Shown here piece after piece: positions 61,152 through 64,000 of a stretch of 64,000 nt of DNA. Positions within the stretch are counted from its first letter, which is position 1. Every line of letters starts with the position of its first letter. Source of the stretch: Natrialba magadii ATCC 43099 (GTDB lineage Archaea; Halobacteriota; Halobacteria; Halobacteriales; Natrialbaceae); NCBI RefSeq assembly GCF_000025625.1, contig NC_013922.1:1426001-1490000 (forward strand), read 5' to 3'. The notes under the pieces are model-generated. The model worked only from the letters and a program-made list of their open reading frames with translations, searched no databases and was not told the DNA's origin. The position numbers and the translations under genes are program-made.

Positions 61152-62063
61152 ATGTGGTTCGACTCCACCACCGTCGAAGCCGTCAGTGACCTCTTTCCCG
61201 AATGGGCCGCCCTCCTCTTTGCGCTCCTCTCACACCTGGGGAGCGTCTGGTTCGTCGCCCCAGTCGTCGTGCTCGCCTACTGGTTCGGCGACCGCGAGCG
61301 ATTCGCCCCCTGGCTCGCCATCGTGATGGGCGGCTACGCCGTCATGGTCGGGCTCAAGGGGCTCTTCGCGACACCACGGCCGGATGTCGCCCCACCGCTC
61401 GCTCCCGCGGATCTTCAGATCGGCCTCGAGCAGTTCTACGCCCCCGCCGTCGAGGTCGCCACCACCAGTTTCCCCAGCGGTCACGCCATCGCCGGCACCG
61501 TCATCTGGACCATGCTCGCACTCGAGTCCCCTGTCGGGACGCGCCGCCAGCGCGCTCTCGTCGCGGCGGTGATGATCACGCTCGTCTCGCTTTCGCGGGT
61601 CGTGCTCGGCGTCCACTTCCCGATCGATGTCATCGTCGGCGTCGCCGTCGCGCTCGGCTATCTCGCAGTCGCGCTCACCGTGCGGTCCTGGGTCGGCGCT
61701 CGCGACGCACACCGCGCGGCGAGCGCGCTGTTCGTCCTCGCCGGCACAATCGCGTTGCTCGCGCTCGTGACCGGCAACCGACTCGACGGCGCGGCACTGC
61801 TCGGCGGCTCGGTCGGTGCAGCCATCGTCTGGCAGTACGCCCCGCCGCCGCGGACGCCGTGGCCCGTCACCGCAGGCGTGCTTCTTCGCGCCGCGGCGGG
61901 AGTTGGGGCGCTGGCACTCGTCGCGCTCGTGTTGGTGGTACTCGAGTCCCTGCTGGTCTGGTTCGCCGTCGGAATTGCGGGTGGCGTGACGGTGGTCGGG
62001 TTGCCGCGGTTCGTAACGGAACAGTCGTCGCGGCGGTCACAGGTTGGTGCTGTCGAGCAGTAG
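61152..62063 (+). CDS. PAP2-superfamily membrane phosphatase
   Basis: A 303-residue membrane protein with about eight or nine helices. The three phosphatase motifs are KGLFATPRP (KxxxxxxRP), TSFPSGHAIA (PSGH) and SRVVLGVHFPIDV (SRxxxxxHxxxD), all intact. It probably dephosphorylates a membrane lipid phosphate such as an archaeal isoprenoid or phosphatidate analogue on the outer face. A TATA-like GCTTATAAC lies at about 61117-61125, giving a very short leader before ATG 61152. The last third is hydrophobic without further motifs. Confidence 0.9.
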   Translation: MWFDSTTVEAVSDLFPEWAALLFALLSHLGSVWFVAPVVVLAYWFGDRERFAPWLAIVMGGYAVMVGLKGLFATPRPDVAPPLAPADLQIGLEQFYAPAVEVATTSFPSGHAIAGTVIWTMLALESPVGTRRQRALVAAVMITLVSLSRVVLGVHFPIDVIVGVAVALGYLAVALTVRSWVGARDAHRAASALFVLAGTIALLALVTGNRLDGAALLGGSVGAAIVWQYAPPPRTPWPVTAGVLLRAAAGVGALALVALVLVVLESLLVWFAVGIAGGVTVVGLPRFVTEQSSRRSQVGAVEQ

Positions 62064-62127
62064 CCCACGGCTCGTCCAAACCGGTCCACATACAGCATTG
62101 AGAAACAACGGACAGAGTGGTGGTGAC

Positions 62128-63483
62128 CTAGAACGTCTCGAGGTAGCGGTCGAGTTCCCACTGGGAAACGTCGATCAGGTACTCCTCGAACTCCTGGCGC
62201 TTTGCCTTGACGAACTTATCTCCGACGTGTTCGCCAAGCGCCTCGTAGACGACGTCGTCTTCCTCTAAGGCGTCGATAGCGTCGCCGAGGTTCGACGGCA
62301 GCGTCTCGATACCGTACTCCTTGCGCTTCTGTTCGTCGAACTCGTAGATGTTGTCACGCACTGGGTCGGGACAGTCGAGGTCGTTCTCGATGCCGTTCAG
62401 TCCGGCGTGGATCATGACGGCGATCGCGAGGTACGGGTTACAGGACGGGTCGGGCGAGCGCAGTTCGACGCGCGAGGCAGCGGGCACGCGGGCGGCCGGC
62501 TTGCGGATGAGCGACGAGCGATTGCGGTCGGACCAGGCGATGTAGACGGGTGCTTCGTAGCCCGGTACGAGGCGCTTGTAGCTGTTAACTGTCGGGTTTG
62601 CGACGGCCGTGATTGCGGGTGCGTGCTCGAGGATGCCGGCGGTGAAGGCTCGTGCCTCATCCGACAGGTCGAACTCGTCGTCGCTGTCGTGGAAGGCGTT
62701 TTCGCCGTCCTCGGTAAAGAGTGAGAGGTGCGTGTGCATACCCGAGCCGGCGACTTTTGCGATCGGCTTGGGCATAAATGTCGCGTGGTAGCCGTGTTCG
62801 GCAGCGATTGCCCGAACGACGGTACGGAAGGTAGCGACGTTGTCGGCCGTCGAGAGCGCATCGTCGTACGTGAAGTTGATCTCGTGTTGGCCTTCGGCGA
62901 CCTCGTGGTGGCTGGCCTCGATCTCGAAGCCCATGTCCTCGAGGCCGTAGATGATGTCACGGCGAACGTCGCTCGCGAGGTCCTTCGGTGCGAGGTCGAA
63001 GTAGCCGCCGGCGTCGTTGGTTTCCGTCGTCGCGCGGCCCTCTTCGTCCTCCTCGAAGAGGAAGAATTCCGGTTCCGGCGCGGCGTTGACCGTGTATCCC
63101 ATCTCCTCGGCGCGCTCGAGTGCACGTTTCAGTACGTAGCGTGGATCACCCTCGAACGGTTCGCCAGTCGAGGTGTTCACGACGTCACAGATGAGACGAG
63201 CGGATGCACCATCCTCGCGGTCACGCCACGGCAGGATGGCGAACGTATCCGGATCAGGAGTGAGTCGCATATCCGACTCCTGAATCCGAACGAAGCCCTC
63301 GATAGAAGAACCGTCGAAGTAGATACCCTCAGCGAAGGCCTTTTCGGCCTGTCGTGCCGGTATCGAGACGTTCTTGACAGTTCCGAGAATATCAGTAAAC
63401 TGGAGACGAAGGAAATCGATATCGTGTTCCTCGATCTCGTCGAGGACATCTTGTTCGACAGCCGTGATGTTTCCGCTTGTCAT
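62128..63483 (-). CDS. glnA: Glutamine synthetase (type I)
   Basis: A 451-residue class I glutamine synthetase. Family marks include the N-terminal [13 protein letters not shown], the latch [10 protein letters not shown] (Asp50 loop), the ATP-binding [17 protein letters not shown] and the metal-site [10 protein letters not shown] region. The adenylylation loop and Tyr of bacterial GSI-beta are not seen near the C-terminus, so it belongs to the GSI-alpha-like archaeal form regulated otherwise, often by GlnK. ATG 63483 is preferred to a TTG 21 bases upstream. It is divergent from the Lrp gene, a fitting partner for nitrogen control. Confidence 0.95.
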   Translation of the reverse strand: MTSGNITAVEQDVLDEIEEHDIDFLRLQFTDILGTVKNVSIPARQAEKAFAEGIYFDGSSIEGFVRIQESDMRLTPDPDTFAILPWRDREDGASARLICDVVNTSTGEPFEGDPRYVLKRALERAEEMGYTVNAAPEPEFFLFEEDEEGRATTETNDAGGYFDLAPKDLASDVRRDIIYGLEDMGFEIEASHHEVAEGQHEINFTYDDALSTADNVATFRTVVRAIAAEHGYHATFMPKPIAKVAGSGMHTHLSLFTEDGENAFHDSDDEFDLSDEARAFTAGILEHAPAITAVANPTVNSYKRLVPGYEAPVYIAWSDRNRSSLIRKPAARVPAASRVELRSPDPSCNPYLAIAVMIHAGLNGIENDLDCPDPVRDNIYEFDEQKRKEYGIETLPSNLGDAIDALEEDDVVYEALGEHVGDKFVKAKRQEFEEYLIDVSQWELDRYLETF

Positions 63484-63609
63484 CTTTCTTGTCGTGGTAG
63501 CCAAGTAACTCCCCGATTAAAACCCTACTGTTCTGAGCAATTCTTCGCTCACCGGAGTGGAATTGAATATTCGTAAATTTCTAAAGGCCTCGATGAGTGG
63601 GTGAACGTG
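63484..63609. promoter_or_regulatory. Divergent promoter region between glnA and lrp
   Basis: The minus-strand TATA box of glnA is GTTTTAATC (63515-63523). On the plus strand GTAAATTTCTAAAG (63573-63586) lies about 28 bases before the lrp ATG. The palindrome GAATATTC (63565-63572) directly abuts this box and is a plausible site for Lrp itself. Both genes probably share regulation. Confidence 0.55.
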
Positions 63610-64000
63610 ATGACGTACGAAAATCTCGATGCAAAACTAGTGAATGCCCTCCTCGGGGATGGGCGTGCGAGCCTGCGCAGCCTCGCAGAAGAACTCGACG
63701 TATCGGTCACGACGGTCTCGAATCACCTCTCGGATCTCGAAGACGAAGGTGTCATCGAGGGGTACACACCCAGAGTCGACTACGACGCCGTCGGCTACGA
63801 TGTGACCGCCGTCATTCAGCTTCAGGTCGAGGGGAACGCTCTCCCCGGCATCACGGATACACTGCGTGAACACCGCCAGATGATCAGTGTCTACGAGGTC
63901 ACCGGTGATTACGACGTGATCGCCATCGGCAAGTTCAAAGACACCGACGGCATGAACGACCAGATCAAAGAGCTGCTAACCGACCCCGACATCAAGGCCT
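63610..64000 (+). CDS. lrp: Lrp/AsnC-family transcriptional regulator (cut by window end)
   Basis: The first 130 codons are present. The helix-turn-helix is near residues 20-45 ([20 protein letters not shown]), followed by the RAM ligand-binding domain ([20 protein letters not shown], then [16 protein letters not shown]). Members sense amino acids and oligomerise as octamers. The gene is divergent from glnA and probably controls it together with its own promoter; in haloarchaea an Lrp gene next to a glutamine synthetase gene is common. The ATG at 63610 is used; in-frame GTGs at 63601 and 63607 are alternatives. The 3' end is outside the window. Confidence 0.9.
   Translation, partial: MTYENLDAKLVNALLGDGRASLRSLAEELDVSVTTVSNHLSDLEDEGVIEGYTPRVDYDAVGYDVTAVIQLQVEGNALPGITDTLREHRQMISVYEVTGDYDVIAIGKFKDTDGMNDQIKELLTDPDIKA

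Overview
The window is chromosomal DNA from a halophilic archaeon, most likely of the Natrialba/Natronorubrum/Haloterrigena type. It is GC-rich, its proteins are strongly acidic, CTCGAG is very frequent, and many genes start on or within a few bases of the transcript start behind a TATA-like box (leaderless style). The gene content is archaeal: aRF1, L40e, Tsr3, Trm1, FAU-1, Tfx, UbaA, MinD-like ATPases and Tat lipoproteins. No tRNA, rRNA or CRISPR array was seen.

Layout. 0-6.4 kb: etfBA, a TRAM-domain protein, a Tfx-like regulator, an atypical SDR, a membrane protein with an internal duplication, UbaA (E1 for SAMP/sulfur transfer) and two zinc microproteins. 6.5-9.8 kb: a UvrD-type helicase followed closely by an M24-fold protein that has lost most metal ligands. 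9.9-11.4 kb: a small accessory patch with an AT-rich lipoprotein gene, a GC-rich block that may be a dispersed repeat, and an 86-bp hairpin MITE. 11.5-24.2 kb: riboflavin synthase, a PrsW-like protease, FAU-1-type RNase, BASS transporter, aldo/keto reductase, hexapeptide acyltransferase, TraB-like protein, a HTH regulator and aRF1. 24.4-32.5 kb: MinD-like ATPase, ArgS, cold-shock protein, uridine kinase, Nudix, a threonine-synthase-like enzyme and an AspA/AstE-type protein. 32.6-38.9 kb: small membrane proteins, a SpoIIM-type protein, a rhodanese-MBL fusion and a Rieske protein fused to about 480 residues of unknown helical sequence. 39-45.2 kb: a five-gene dipeptide/oligopeptide ABC transporter operon with a perfect palindrome at its promoter. 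45.3-52.5 kb: Tsr3, L40e, a MscS-like TM-helix protein, DUF99, M3 peptidase and family-4 uracil-DNA glycosylase.

52.6-56.2 kb is a low-GC accessory island. It holds two exported proteins of unknown function and a nested pair of mobile elements: an intact IS630-type element, with a predicted -1 frameshift, inserted at a TA inside an older, decayed DDE transposase gene. 56.3-64 kb returns to core genes: HisH, SWIM protein, Trm1, BrkB-like protein, PAP2 phosphatase, glutamine synthetase and, divergent from it, an Lrp/AsnC regulator cut by the window end.

I found no convincing antiviral or otherwise complete undescribed multigene system. The most interesting leads are the Rieske fusion with its duplicated His-containing motif, the MITE whose ends match the IS630 element, the M24 pseudoenzyme, and the operator-like palindrome of the peptide transporter.
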